NCBI GenBank assembly: GCA_046349035.1
Contig: JAXMDC010000002.1
Coordinates: 682,001 to 746,000 of the forward strand
Source: JAXMDC01 sp046349035
GTDB lineage: Bacteria > Pseudomonadota > Alphaproteobacteria > Rhizobiales > Kaistiaceae
Length of the DNA: 64,000 bases
Direction of reading: 5' to 3'
The translations under genes and the position numbers were made by a program. This document shows, piece after piece, positions 48,388 through 57,751 of the stretch; position 1 is the first letter of the stretch, and every line of letters starts with the position of its first letter. The notes beneath the pieces are model-generated. The model searched no databases. It was not told the DNA's origin and saw only the letters and a program-made list of their open reading frames with translations.

Positions 48388-49509
48388 ATGGTGGCGGACG
48401 ACGCTGAGCGGCAGCAGGTTCCCGACGCCACCGCGTCGGGCGTTGCCCGCACCTGGGGCAAAGCGATCGACGTCACCGTCGAAAACGTCACCAAGACCTT
48501 CGAGATCACCCCCGCACTCCACGGCGTGTCGCTGTCGATTGCCGCCGGCGAACTGGTGGCGCTGCTCGGCCCGTCCGGCTCGGGCAAGACGACGCTGCTC
48601 CGCTGCCTCGCCGGCCTCGACATCCCGACCTCCGGCCGGGTGATGTTCGACGGCGAGGACGCCCTCCGCCTCACCGTCCAGCAGCGCAATGTCGGCTTCG
48701 TCTTTCAGCAATACGCGCTCTTCCGCCACATGACGGTTTTCGACAACGTCGCCTTCGGTCTGGCCGTCAGGCCGGCTGCCAAGCGGCCGAAATCGGAGGT
48801 CATTCGCGACCGCGTCATGCAACTTCTCGATCTCGTCCAGCTGCCGGGCCTCGAGCGCCGCTTTCCCTCGCAGCTCTCCGGCGGTCAGCGCCAACGCGTC
48901 GCGCTCGCCCGCGCGCTCGCCATCGAGCCGCGCATCCTCCTGCTCGACGAGCCCTTCGGCGCACTCGATGCCCGCGTTCGCAAGGACCTCCGCCGCTGGC
49001 TCCGCGAGATTCACGACAAGACCGGCCACACGACGGTCTTCGTGACGCACGACCAGGAGGAGGCGATGGAACTCGCCGACCGCATCGTCGTCTTGAACCA
49101 CGGCAAGATCGAGCAGATCGGCTCGCCCGACGACATCTACGACCGTCCCGCGACGCCGTTCGTCTTCAACTTCATCGGCGAGTCCAACGTTCTGCCGGTG
49201 TTCGTCGCACAGGATCGCATCTTCATCGACGACAAGCCGGTCGGCCTGAAGCCCGACGGCCATTTCGAAGGGAAGGGGACTCTCGCCTTCCGCCCGCACG
49301 ACTCCGAACTCGCCGCCGCCGGCCAGGAGGCCATCACCGGCACCATCGTTTCTGAGCGCCGCCATGGCGCGACACGGCGCTTGGAAATTGAGGTTGGTCC
49401 TGCGCACCACCGTATCGAGATCGACGTTCCTGCCGAGACGCCGCTGGCGCGCGGCCGCCCCATCGCCATCCGCCCCACCCGCTGGCGCCTCTTCCCGCGC
49501 GCCACCTGA
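48388..49509 (+). CDS. cysA: Sulfate ABC transporter ATP-binding protein CysA
   Basis: 373 residues from the ATG at 48388. Alternatives in frame are TTG at 48382, which has a better-placed GAAGGGGG ribosome-binding site (48367-48374), and ATG at 48352. The ATPase has Walker A GPSGSGKTT, Q-loop VFQQYALFRHMTVFDNVAFG, the signature LSGGQRQRVALARALAIEP, Walker B ILLLDEPFGALDARV and H-loop VTHDQEEAMELADRIVVL. A C-terminal TOBE-like domain follows (residues about 260-373). It powers sulfate import and closes the operon. Confidence 0.94.
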   Translation: MVADDAERQQVPDATASGVARTWGKAIDVTVENVTKTFEITPALHGVSLSIAAGELVALLGPSGSGKTTLLRCLAGLDIPTSGRVMFDGEDALRLTVQQRNVGFVFQQYALFRHMTVFDNVAFGLAVRPAAKRPKSEVIRDRVMQLLDLVQLPGLERRFPSQLSGGQRQRVALARALAIEPRILLLDEPFGALDARVRKDLRRWLREIHDKTGHTTVFVTHDQEEAMELADRIVVLNHGKIEQIGSPDDIYDRPATPFVFNFIGESNVLPVFVAQDRIFIDDKPVGLKPDGHFEGKGTLAFRPHDSELAAAGQEAITGTIVSERRHGATRRLEIEVGPAHHRIEIDVPAETPLARGRPIAIRPTRWRLFPRAT

Positions 49510-49592
49510 CGCCGGCCCTCGGCTTGGTGCTAGTCTGCGCCCGCCGAGGGTCTCCCCTCCCGGCGCTGTTGCATCATGCAGAGGAGTCCGTC

Positions 49593-49844
49593 ATGCGGAA
49601 ACTTGTGCTACCTGCGGCTTTTGCTGCCCTATTGGCGGGTTCGGGCGCCGCCCTTGCCGCCGACGCCACCGGTACGATCAAGGAAATTGACAGCCGTACC
49701 GCCATGGTCACGCTCGACAACAACACGAGCTACCTGCTGCCGGCTTCGATCAAGCCGACTGACCTGAAGGTCGGCGCCAAAGTGAAGGTTACCTTTACCG
49801 TGGTCGCAGGCATGAACATGGTCTCGCAAGTGACACCGCAGTAG
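49593..49844 (+). CDS. DUF1344 family small secreted protein
   Basis: 83 residues from the ATG at 49593, preceded by GAGGAG (49581-49586). The signal peptide MRKLVLPAAFAALLAGSGAA ends LAADATG. The mature part GTIKEIDSRTAMVTLDNNTS, then YLLPASIKPTDLKVGAKVKV, matches DUF1344, a small beta-rich periplasmic family common in Hyphomicrobiales. Function unknown. Confidence 0.88.
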   Translation: MRKLVLPAAFAALLAGSGAALAADATGTIKEIDSRTAMVTLDNNTSYLLPASIKPTDLKVGAKVKVTFTVVAGMNMVSQVTPQ

Positions 49845-49848
49845 GCGG

Positions 49849-49884
49849 CCCGACCTTTCGGGGCGGCCGGCGCCAAACCGGCCG
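49849..49884 (+). terminator. Two hairpins after the DUF1344 gene
   Basis: CCCGA (49849-49853) pairs with TCGGG (49858-49862), and CGGCCGG (49864-49870) pairs with CCGGCCG (49878-49884). They follow the DUF1344 stop at once and likely end its transcript, though no T-run is present. The remaining 49885-50073 spacer shows no gene; GAGGGGATCCCCT just before the next ATG contains the ribosome-binding site inside a small palindrome. Confidence 0.4.
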
Positions 49885-50073
49885 TCCGCTACTTCGGGGG
49901 GCGCAGTTCGATCGGCTTCTCCCCCGCTGCTCAAGACAATGTGCCGCTTCCGTGCCCTTGCACGCGGGCCCGCGGCCTCGCCGATCGTCAATGCCAGTGT
50001 TAGCCTCAGGCACCCCGCCCATCGGGAGGATGGGCTAGCGGCGCTGGCCGCTCTTTTCCTGAGGGGATCCCCT

Positions 50074-52290
50074 ATGCGTGATGCGACGCAATTCCGTAGC
50101 CGCCGCCTCGGGCTGCTCGTCCCGGGCCTTTTGCTCTTCGCCGCCCCCTCCACGCTCCGGGCGGAGACGTACGCCGAACCCAATCCGCACCAGGCCATCC
50201 AGCACACCCAGCAGGGCAGCACCGAGGTCGCCATCCGCACGGTATCGGCCCGCAACGATATGGCGAGCGGCGGCGATGTTCTGCTCCGCGTGACGCCGAA
50301 GGCGGGCATCGACACCGCTGCATTGAAGGTGACCCGCAACGGCACCGACGTTACCGCTGGCTTCAAGAGGGTCGGTTCCGACCTCTTGGGTCTGGTCACC
50401 GGCCTTAATGACGGCGACAACGCGATCGAGGTCAGCGGACCCGCCAATCTCAAGGCGAGCCTCGTCGTCACTAACTATGCCGCCGCAGGGCCGATCTTCT
50501 CAGGCCCCCGTGAGACGCCGTTCTACTGCCAGACAAACGACTGGGTCGACCTTCCCGGCAAGCTCGGCGCCCCGATCGACAAGAATTGCTCGATCGCCAC
50601 TCGCGTCGACTACGCCTACGTCACCAAGGACAACAAGTGGAAGGCGCTGCCCGACCTCGGTGCCCGGCCGGACGACATCGCGCAGATGAAGTCGACCGAC
50701 GGCACGATGATACCGTTCATCGTTCGCGTAGAGACCGGCACGATTAACCGCGGCGTCTACCAGATCACCATGCCCTTCGACGCCCGCGATCCGCAGCCCG
50801 ATTTTGCCACCCGCAACCGCGCCTGGAATGGCGCGCTGCTCTATACCTTCGGCGGCGGCTGCCAGAACGGCTGGTATGTCCAGGGCGCTGGCACCGGCGG
50901 CGTCTACGACATCCCGGTCCTCTCGCGCGGCATGGCGGTCGCCTCAAACTCGCTCAACGTCTTCGGCAATAACTGCAACGACCTCCTGTCATCCGAAACG
51001 ATGATGATGACCAAGGAGCGCTTCATCGAGGCCTACGGCCTGCCGAAATACACCATGGGCTGGGGCTCCTCCGGCGGCTCTTATCAGCAGCATCAGACGG
51101 CAGACAATTACCCTGGCCTCCTCGACTCGCTGATGACCGGCATGACCTTCCCCGACGTGCTCGGCACGGTGCAATCGGGCGTCGATGCCTGGCTGCTCGG
51201 CATGTATTTCAGCCGCGACAATCAAGTCGCCTGGACAGCGGACCAGCAACGCGCCGTCACCGGTTACGGCTCATTCGGCTCGATCGCCGAGATGACCTTC
51301 CGCGCCCAGCGCACCAACCCCTACGCCAACTGGAGCAACGCCGTCCCGCAGGAGGTCCGCTACGACTGGGCCAACAACCCGACCGGCGCCCGCGCCACGG
51401 TCTTTGATCACACCGTCAATGTCTACGGCCGCGATTCGAAGACCGGCTTCGCTCGCCGCCCGCTCGACAATGTCGGCGTGCAATACGGTCTGCAAGCTCT
51501 GAACGAGGGCGTGATTACCGTTGCCCAGTTCCTCGACCTTAACGAGAAGATCGGCGGTCTCGACGCAGACGCGCATTACCAGACTGCGCGGATGGTCGCC
51601 GACCCCGACGCGACGCGCCTGGCCTACGCCACCGGCCGCATCCTTTCCACCGGCGGCGGCATGGCCAACATCCCGATCGTCGACTATCGCAGCTACCTCG
51701 ACCTCGACCCGAACGGCAACGTCCACCAGCGCTACAATTCCTTCTCGGTGCGTGACCGCCTGATCCGGGCGACCGGCACCACCGCCAACCGCGTGATGGT
51801 CACCGAAACATCGGCACAATCGGCCGGCGCTCTGAACGGCCACAGCCCACTTTGGCTCGAAATCCTCGACACCGAGGCCAAGTGGCTGGACGCCATTCAG
51901 GCGGACAAGTCGACCAACCCGCAGCCGATGAAGGTCGCGGCCAACAAGCCGAAGGAATTGGTCGACGCCTGCTACACGTGGGATGCCAAGCCGATCAAGA
52001 TTGTCGAGCCGCAGACCATGACCGGCGGGCTCTGCAACAACCTCTACCGGACCTACACCACGCCGCGCATCGTCGCCGGCGGCGGTATCGGTTCGGAGGT
52101 GATCAAGTGCCAGCTCCGCCCGATTGACTTGACCGATTTCAAGGTCACGCTGACTGCGGATCAGACGGCTCGCCTCCAACGTATCTTCGCCGACGGCGTC
52201 TGCGATTGGTCGAAGCCCGGCGTCAACCAGGTGCCTTTGATGGGCACCTGGCTCTCCTTCGGGCCCTCGCCAAAGCTCGCGACGCGCTAG
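50074..52290 (+). CDS. Secreted DUF6351 family protein, alpha/beta-hydrolase-like
   Basis: 738 residues from the ATG at 50074. The signal peptide is MRDATQFRSRRLGLLVPGLL, then LFAAPSTLRAETY. The family features (PF19878, DUF6351) are LLYTFGGGCQNGWYVQGAGT and the probable nucleophile elbow YTMGWGSSGGSYQQHQTADN near residue 331, resembling GxSGG serine esterases. Related proteins are large secreted proteins annotated only as DUF6351. A well-formed terminator follows. Its substrate is unknown; the next gene encodes a second large secreted hydrolase-like protein. Confidence 0.82.
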   Translation: MRDATQFRSRRLGLLVPGLLLFAAPSTLRAETYAEPNPHQAIQHTQQGSTEVAIRTVSARNDMASGGDVLLRVTPKAGIDTAALKVTRNGTDVTAGFKRVGSDLLGLVTGLNDGDNAIEVSGPANLKASLVVTNYAAAGPIFSGPRETPFYCQTNDWVDLPGKLGAPIDKNCSIATRVDYAYVTKDNKWKALPDLGARPDDIAQMKSTDGTMIPFIVRVETGTINRGVYQITMPFDARDPQPDFATRNRAWNGALLYTFGGGCQNGWYVQGAGTGGVYDIPVLSRGMAVASNSLNVFGNNCNDLLSSETMMMTKERFIEAYGLPKYTMGWGSSGGSYQQHQTADNYPGLLDSLMTGMTFPDVLGTVQSGVDAWLLGMYFSRDNQVAWTADQQRAVTGYGSFGSIAEMTFRAQRTNPYANWSNAVPQEVRYDWANNPTGARATVFDHTVNVYGRDSKTGFARRPLDNVGVQYGLQALNEGVITVAQFLDLNEKIGGLDADAHYQTARMVADPDATRLAYATGRILSTGGGMANIPIVDYRSYLDLDPNGNVHQRYNSFSVRDRLIRATGTTANRVMVTETSAQSAGALNGHSPLWLEILDTEAKWLDAIQADKSTNPQPMKVAANKPKELVDACYTWDAKPIKIVEPQTMTGGLCNNLYRTYTTPRIVAGGGIGSEVIKCQLRPIDLTDFKVTLTADQTARLQRIFADGVCDWSKPGVNQVPLMGTWLSFGPSPKLATR

Positions 52291-52309
52291 ACTGGCGATC
52301 TCAGGTCAA

Positions 52310-52342
52310 GAAGGCCTCGCTCAGGCGGGGCCTTCGCTTTTT
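52310..52342 (+). terminator. Intrinsic terminator after the DUF6351 gene
   Basis: GAAGGCCTCGC (52310-52320) pairs with GCGGGGCCTTC (52325-52335), an 11-bp stem with one T-G pair and loop TCAG, followed by GCTTTTT. This is a classical rho-independent terminator, the clearest in the window. Confidence 0.85.
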
Positions 52343-52420
52343 AGACGTCTTGAACGCATGGAGTTGATGCGCTGCGCCGGTCGAACGATGATGGCCCCGA
52401 TATCCGCAAAGCATCAGCCT

Positions 52421-54487
52421 ATGATCAAGCGCATAAGAACCATCGCCGTCCTGTCGTTTTCGGTCGTTATGGCCGCCGCCGCCGCCGAAGCTCGTGTCGT
52501 CCGCCTCCTCGTCGACGCCAAGGCCTCGCCGGCCTTCAACGCTCGGAGTTTCGGCGAGGCCGGCCAATACGAGGCGATCAGCGGCCGCCTCATCGGCGAA
52601 CTCGACCCCGCCGATCCGCGCAACGCCATCATCCAGGACATCGCCCTGGCGCCGCGCAACGCCCGCGGCCGCGTCGAGTACACGGCGAGCTTTCGCCTGG
52701 TGAAGCCCGTCGACATGGCCAAGGCGAGCGGGCTCCTGTGGCACGACGTTCCCAATCGCGGCAATCGCCCCGGCATCCCGATCGCCGAGCTGAACCAGGG
52801 CGACATCGAACTGACCAGCGGCTGGCAGGGCGACAATGCCGGCTCGACAGTCCCCGGCCGCACCAACGACTACCTGATCGTGCCGGCGGCGCGGAACCCC
52901 GACGGCAGCTCGATCACCGCTCCGGTGATGGCCCGGATCATCAACGGCACCGGCCCGGCCTCGCGGCCGATGATCGCCTTCGTCAATCCGCTGCCCTACA
53001 AGCCGGCCACCCTCGACACCGCCAAGGCGGTGCTCACCACCCACGCTTCGGAGACCGTCGAGGGCGTCATCGGTCGGACTGAGACCATCCCCTCCGGCGA
53101 TTGGGCCTTCGCCCGCTGCACCCCCGAGCGGCCGTTTCCCGGCACCCCCGATCCCACCGAGATCTGCCTCAAGAACGGCTTCGACCCGGCGCTCCTTTAT
53201 CAGGTGGTCTTCACCGCCGCCGACCCGCCGGTGCTCGGCATCGGCTTTGCCGCCTATCGCGACGTCGCCGAGTTCTTCAAGAACGCCAAGGCCGATGACG
53301 CCGGCACACCCAACCCCGTCGCCGGTGCGGTTTCCTCGTCCATCATTCGCGGCGTCTCGCAATCCGGCAACTTCATCCGCCAGTTCATCCATCTTGGTTT
53401 CAACGAAGCCGAGAACGGCCGGCAGGTCTATGACGGCGCCTGGCCGATCGTCGCCGGCCGCCGCGTCGCGCTCAACCACCGCTTCGCTCTGCCGGACTCG
53501 GTGATGGCGCTTTGCGAGCCTGGGGCCGAAGGGCCGCAATGGTGGCTGCCCGAACCGGATCCGGCCCGCGGCCTGCCTGCCGCCGGGATGCTCGACCGCT
53601 GCCTGAAGAGCCGGACCTGCCCGAAGATCGTCGAGCACTACGGACCGACCGAAATCTGGTGGCTGAAGCTCAGCCCCGAATGGGTCGGCACCGCCGCCGA
53701 CCGCGACCTGGCGCTCCCCGATAATGTCCGTCGCTATTACATCCCCGGGACACCGCATGGCGGCGGGGTAGGGGGCTTCAGCACGGAGGTCGAGGATCGC
53801 CCGTCCTGCCCCGGCTTCAACCAGGGCACCGGCATCCTCGCCGGCAACCCGATGCCGTATCAGGAAACTGTCGACGCCATCCGCGCCCATTTCCGCGCCT
53901 GGGTGATGAAGGGAGTGCCGCCGCCGCCGAGCCGCTATCCGACACTGCGCGACGGCACCCTGGTCGACCCGACCAAGGAGGCGATGGGTTTCCCGACACT
54001 TCCGCAGCTGCCGCCTTGGGCGCCGACCGGACTGGTCAACCCGGTGCTCGACTACGATTACGGACCCGACTTCAACTACCTCGACGGTGCCGGCTTTCGC
54101 TCGACCCTCCCACCGGCGGTCAAACGCGTGCTGCCGACCAAGGTGCCCCGTGTCGATGCCGACGGCAACGAACAGGGCGGCGTGCCGGCGGTCCTCCACC
54201 TTGCCCCGCTCGGCACCTATCTCGGCTGGAACATTGCCGCCGACGGCTTCAACAAGGGCCGCATCTGCAGCTACGCCGCCGGGTTCATACCCTTCGCTCG
54301 CACCAAGGCCGAGCGGGACAAGACCGGAGACCCCCGCCTGTCGCTCGAGGAACGCTACCACGACCACGCCGGCTACGTCGCCGCGGTCACCGCCGCGACT
54401 GAAAAGGCGGCCGCCGCCGGGTTCCTGCTGCCTGAAGACGCGCGGGCGCTGATCGAAGAGGCCCGGCAGGGGGACGTGCTGCGGTGA
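52421..54487 (+). CDS. Secreted alpha/beta hydrolase domain-containing protein
   Basis: 688 residues from the ATG at 52421 (in-frame ATGs lie upstream to 52358). The signal peptide is MIKRIRTIAVLSFSVVMAAA, then AAEARVV. The mature protein begins VRLLVDAKASPAFNARSFGE and has the probable nucleophile elbow IIRGVSQSGNFIRQFIHLGF near residue 313; these features fit the alpha/beta hydrolase domain family PF20091. YYIPGTPHGGGVGGFSTEVE may contribute the catalytic His. It is preceded by a terminator and its stop overlaps the next gene (GTGA at 54484-54487). Confidence 0.8.
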   Translation: MIKRIRTIAVLSFSVVMAAAAAEARVVRLLVDAKASPAFNARSFGEAGQYEAISGRLIGELDPADPRNAIIQDIALAPRNARGRVEYTASFRLVKPVDMAKASGLLWHDVPNRGNRPGIPIAELNQGDIELTSGWQGDNAGSTVPGRTNDYLIVPAARNPDGSSITAPVMARIINGTGPASRPMIAFVNPLPYKPATLDTAKAVLTTHASETVEGVIGRTETIPSGDWAFARCTPERPFPGTPDPTEICLKNGFDPALLYQVVFTAADPPVLGIGFAAYRDVAEFFKNAKADDAGTPNPVAGAVSSSIIRGVSQSGNFIRQFIHLGFNEAENGRQVYDGAWPIVAGRRVALNHRFALPDSVMALCEPGAEGPQWWLPEPDPARGLPAAGMLDRCLKSRTCPKIVEHYGPTEIWWLKLSPEWVGTAADRDLALPDNVRRYYIPGTPHGGGVGGFSTEVEDRPSCPGFNQGTGILAGNPMPYQETVDAIRAHFRAWVMKGVPPPPSRYPTLRDGTLVDPTKEAMGFPTLPQLPPWAPTGLVNPVLDYDYGPDFNYLDGAGFRSTLPPAVKRVLPTKVPRVDADGNEQGGVPAVLHLAPLGTYLGWNIAADGFNKGRICSYAAGFIPFARTKAERDKTGDPRLSLEERYHDHAGYVAAVTAATEKAAAAGFLLPEDARALIEEARQGDVLR

Positions 54488-55494
54488 GCGCGCCGCGTGC
54501 CGCGGGGGCGGGTCATTGGGTGTTCCCTTCGGTCTTCGCTCTGCTGGCCCTGGCCGTCGCAGCGGCTGCCACCGGAGCAGGATCCGCCCGGGCGCAAGCC
54601 GCCTGCTCGCCGGGGATCGTTGCCGCGGTCGGCGCGTTGCCGGCAGCGTGCGTTCGCCCTGGCGACATCCTCCGTGACTGCCCCGACATCTGCCCGCAGA
54701 TGGTCGTCATTCCCGCAGGTGCCTTCACCATGGGGTCGCCTGCCACCGAGAACGCTCGTTTCGAGGACGAGGGACCGGCTCATCGCGTGACCATCGCCGC
54801 CCCGTTCGCGCTCGGCCGTACTGAGGTCACGCGCGCCGAGTTCGCCGCTTTCCTTGCCGCCACTGGCTACTCTTTGGCGGACTCGTGCTTCACCAATGAC
54901 GGGGTTGCCTACACCCGCGCTGCCGGGCGCTCCGTTCGCGATCCTGGCTACACCCAGGACGACAGCCACCCTGCCGTCTGCGTGCGCTGGGAAGACGCCA
55001 CGGCTTACGCCGCCTGGCTCTCGCAGCTCACCGGCAAGGACTACCGCCTCCCCAGCGAAGCCGAGTGGGAATACGCCGCCCGGGCCGGCACCACGACGCC
55101 CTTCTGGTTCGCCGACGGCGCACGCCAATGCACCTTCGCCAACGCCTCCGATCAGACCGCCGTCACGCGGTTCGCGCTTTGGACCGCTGCCGCTTGCCGC
55201 GACGGCTTTGTCTTTACCGCCCCGGTTGCCTCCTTCGCCCCCAACTCCTTCGGCCTTTACGACATGGCCGGCAACGTTTGGGAATGGACGGCCGATTGCT
55301 ACAACGGCGGCTACGAGGGAGCCCCTGCCAACGGCGCGCCCTGGGTGACCGGCAATTGCGCCGAGCGGGTTCTGCGGGGCGGCTCCTGGGACAACACGCC
55401 CAACGTGCTCCGCTCCGCGCTCCGCTTCGCCCAGCCCGGCACCAACCCGGTCGCCAACACGGGATTCCGCCTCGCCCGGACGCTGCGGCCCTAG
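54484..55494 (+). CDS. FGE-sulfatase-domain protein without FGE active-site cysteines
   Basis: 336 residues from a GTG at 54484 that overlaps the hydrolase stop by 4 bases, so the two genes are probably coupled. An N-terminal signal-like segment (VFALLALAVAAAATGAGSARA) is followed by the SUMF1/FGE domain: VVIPAGAFTMGSPATENARF, RLPSEAEWEYAARAGTTTPF, LYDMAGNVWEWTADCYNGGY and RVLRGGSWDNTPNVLRSALR. The C-terminal region lacks the CxxxxC pair (as in human Cys336/Cys341) that makes formylglycine, so sulfatase activation is unlikely. Many such secreted proteins have unknown roles. Confidence 0.85.
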   Translation: MSAPRAAGAGHWVFPSVFALLALAVAAAATGAGSARAQAACSPGIVAAVGALPAACVRPGDILRDCPDICPQMVVIPAGAFTMGSPATENARFEDEGPAHRVTIAAPFALGRTEVTRAEFAAFLAATGYSLADSCFTNDGVAYTRAAGRSVRDPGYTQDDSHPAVCVRWEDATAYAAWLSQLTGKDYRLPSEAEWEYAARAGTTTPFWFADGARQCTFANASDQTAVTRFALWTAAACRDGFVFTAPVASFAPNSFGLYDMAGNVWEWTADCYNGGYEGAPANGAPWVTGNCAERVLRGGSWDNTPNVLRSALRFAQPGTNPVANTGFRLARTLRP

Positions 55495-55635
55495 GAAGTG
55501 CCTCGCCGGCACGCGTATAGCCGGCCGCGTAATCGCTAAAATCCGAAGCAATCGATTCATCCTGGGCAGAGATTCTTCTGTCACAAAACCGGCGGTCTGC
55601 AGCGTTTCGTTCTCCCCGCAGATACCGGTGTCGTC

Positions 55636-57651
55636 TTGCCCTTCTCGCCCCTCCGCGCCCTATCGGACTTCCTGTCCGTCCCCCGCGATCGCCCTGAGCT
55701 CATGATCGCCCAGGCGGAGGCTTTCTCGCGCCAGGTGCCGCTCGTCTATCTGGTCGTCATGGTGAACGCTGTCGCCCTGGCGATCACCCACTACGACTAC
55801 GCCCCTTGGCCGCAGACCGTCGGTGCTGTTGCCCTGCTTGGCGTTGCCTCGGCGATCCGTACCGTCGGCTGGTGGCGCTCGCGGGACCTGGCGATGGATG
55901 CCGACCGCGCTGCAAACCTTCTCGGCCGTTCGGTTGTCCTCGCCGTTGCCCTCGGGGCCGCCTTCTCCGCCTGGGCCCTGTCGCTCTACGCCTATGGCGA
56001 CGCCTACGCTCGCGCCCAGGTGGCGTTCTATCTCGCCGTGACCGGCATCACGGTTGCCTCGTGCCTGATGCAACTGCGCGCCGCGGCACTGATTGTCTGC
56101 GCCTTCGCCCTCGGCCCACTAGCGGCATTCCTCTGGTTTGCTGGAGAACCCGCCTTCCGCGCCATCTCCGTCAACCTGGCTATCGTCGCAATGGCGATGG
56201 CGTTCATCATGTTCAAGCACTATCGCGAGTTCGCCGCGTTGGTGGAATCGCGCGGTGCCATCTCGCTGCAGGCCGCCGAAGCCGAACGCCTAAGCCAGGA
56301 AAACAGCCGCCTGGCCGGCATCGACTCGCTGACGCAATTGCCCAATCGGCGCAACTTCTTCTCCACGCTCAACGAGCGTCTGACCGAGGCGCGCCTCTCC
56401 GGCCGCAGTCTCGTTATCGGTCTCATCGATCTCGACGGTTTCAAGCCGGTCAACGATGCCTTCGGCCATGCCGCCGGCGATCGGCTTCTCATCGAGGTCG
56501 GCCAGCGCCTTACGGCTCTGCCCGGCTATCCGCGATTTGTTGCCCGCCTCGGCGGCGACGAATTCGGCATCATCATTTCCGAGGCGGTTACCAACGACGA
56601 CCTCCAGGCCTTCGGCGATAGGCTCTGCCAAGAACTGCGCCGCCCGTTCGATCTGACCGGCGTCAGCGCTCAAATCTCAGGCTCGATCGGCTTCTGCACG
56701 TTTCCCTACCTCGGCACCACCGCGGAGCAGCTCTTCGAGCGCGCCGACTACGCTCTCTACCACGGCAAGCAGAACATGAGCGGCGCCGCCGTGATCTTCA
56801 ACGACAGCCACGGTGCCGAGATCCGCGAACTCGTCCGCGTCGAACAGGCCCTCCGCTCCGCCGATCTCGACGCCGAGCTGAGCGTTGCCTTCCAGCCGAT
56901 CATGGACATCGCCAAGGGCGGCACGGCCGGCTTCGAAGCGCTCGCCCGCTGGACCAGCCCGACTCTTGGGCGCGTGCCGCCGAACGTGTTCATCCGCGCC
57001 GCCGAACGCAGCGGCCAGATCGGACAGGTGACCCTCACCCTCGTCGGCAAGGCACTCCGTGCCGTCGTCGATTGGCCGCGCCATCTCCGTCTCGCCATCA
57101 ATCTCTCCGCCCGCGACATCGCCTCGATGGAGACCATTGGACGGATCACCCGCCTCGTCACCGAGGTCGGCGTCGACCCGCAACGGATCGACTTCGAGAT
57201 CACCGAGACCGCCATCTTGAGCGACCTCGATCAAGCGCGCCGCGCTCTGCTGGCCTTGCGCGCCACCGGTGCCCACATCGCTCTCGACGATTTCGGCACC
57301 GGACATTCGAGCCTCAGCCACGTGCGACTCCTGCCGATCGATCAGCTGAAAGTCGACGCCAGCTTCGTCGCCGATATCGGCCGTCACCAACCGAGCGAAG
57401 ACATCGTCCGCGCAGTCATCGATCTCTCGCGCAACCTGCGCCTTGAATGCGTGGTTGAGGGCGTTGAAACGCGCGATCAGCTCGAACGGGTTCAGCAACT
57501 CGGGGGCGCAAGAGCCCAGGGCTACCACTTCGCCCGCCCGATGCCGGCCACCGAGATCGCCCGGTATCTCAACCAGGAGACCCTGGTCGCGGTAGGCCGG
57601 TGCGTCATACTGCCGGAGCGCGGCCCGCGGGCGGCCGCAGCCGGCCGTTAG
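55636..57651 (+). CDS. Membrane-bound GGDEF-EAL protein (c-di-GMP turnover)
   Basis: 671 residues from a TTG at 55636; an ATG at 55702 is an alternative but would cut a conserved-looking start. Five hydrophobic segments occupy residues 30-190. The GGDEF domain has RLGGDEFGI with an intact GGDEF at 306-310; the EAL domain has GFEALARWTSP at about residue 433, NLSARDIASM, FEITETAILSDLDQARRAL, DDFGTGHSSLSHV and VEGVETRDQL. Both domains retain the catalytic signature residues, so it may make or degrade c-di-GMP. A 141-base spacer with no gene precedes it. Confidence 0.93.
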   Translation: MPFSPLRALSDFLSVPRDRPELMIAQAEAFSRQVPLVYLVVMVNAVALAITHYDYAPWPQTVGAVALLGVASAIRTVGWWRSRDLAMDADRAANLLGRSVVLAVALGAAFSAWALSLYAYGDAYARAQVAFYLAVTGITVASCLMQLRAAALIVCAFALGPLAAFLWFAGEPAFRAISVNLAIVAMAMAFIMFKHYREFAALVESRGAISLQAAEAERLSQENSRLAGIDSLTQLPNRRNFFSTLNERLTEARLSGRSLVIGLIDLDGFKPVNDAFGHAAGDRLLIEVGQRLTALPGYPRFVARLGGDEFGIIISEAVTNDDLQAFGDRLCQELRRPFDLTGVSAQISGSIGFCTFPYLGTTAEQLFERADYALYHGKQNMSGAAVIFNDSHGAEIRELVRVEQALRSADLDAELSVAFQPIMDIAKGGTAGFEALARWTSPTLGRVPPNVFIRAAERSGQIGQVTLTLVGKALRAVVDWPRHLRLAINLSARDIASMETIGRITRLVTEVGVDPQRIDFEITETAILSDLDQARRALLALRATGAHIALDDFGTGHSSLSHVRLLPIDQLKVDASFVADIGRHQPSEDIVRAVIDLSRNLRLECVVEGVETRDQLERVQQLGGARAQGYHFARPMPATEIARYLNQETLVAVGRCVILPERGPRAAAAGR

Positions 57652-57751
57652 CTCTACGAAAAGCGTAGCCGCTCGCCAGCGATCGACTAGTCGTTTTCCC
57701 TCTATCGCAAGAATAACCGGCGGGATATGTTCCGCGCGCGGCGATTAGTTC

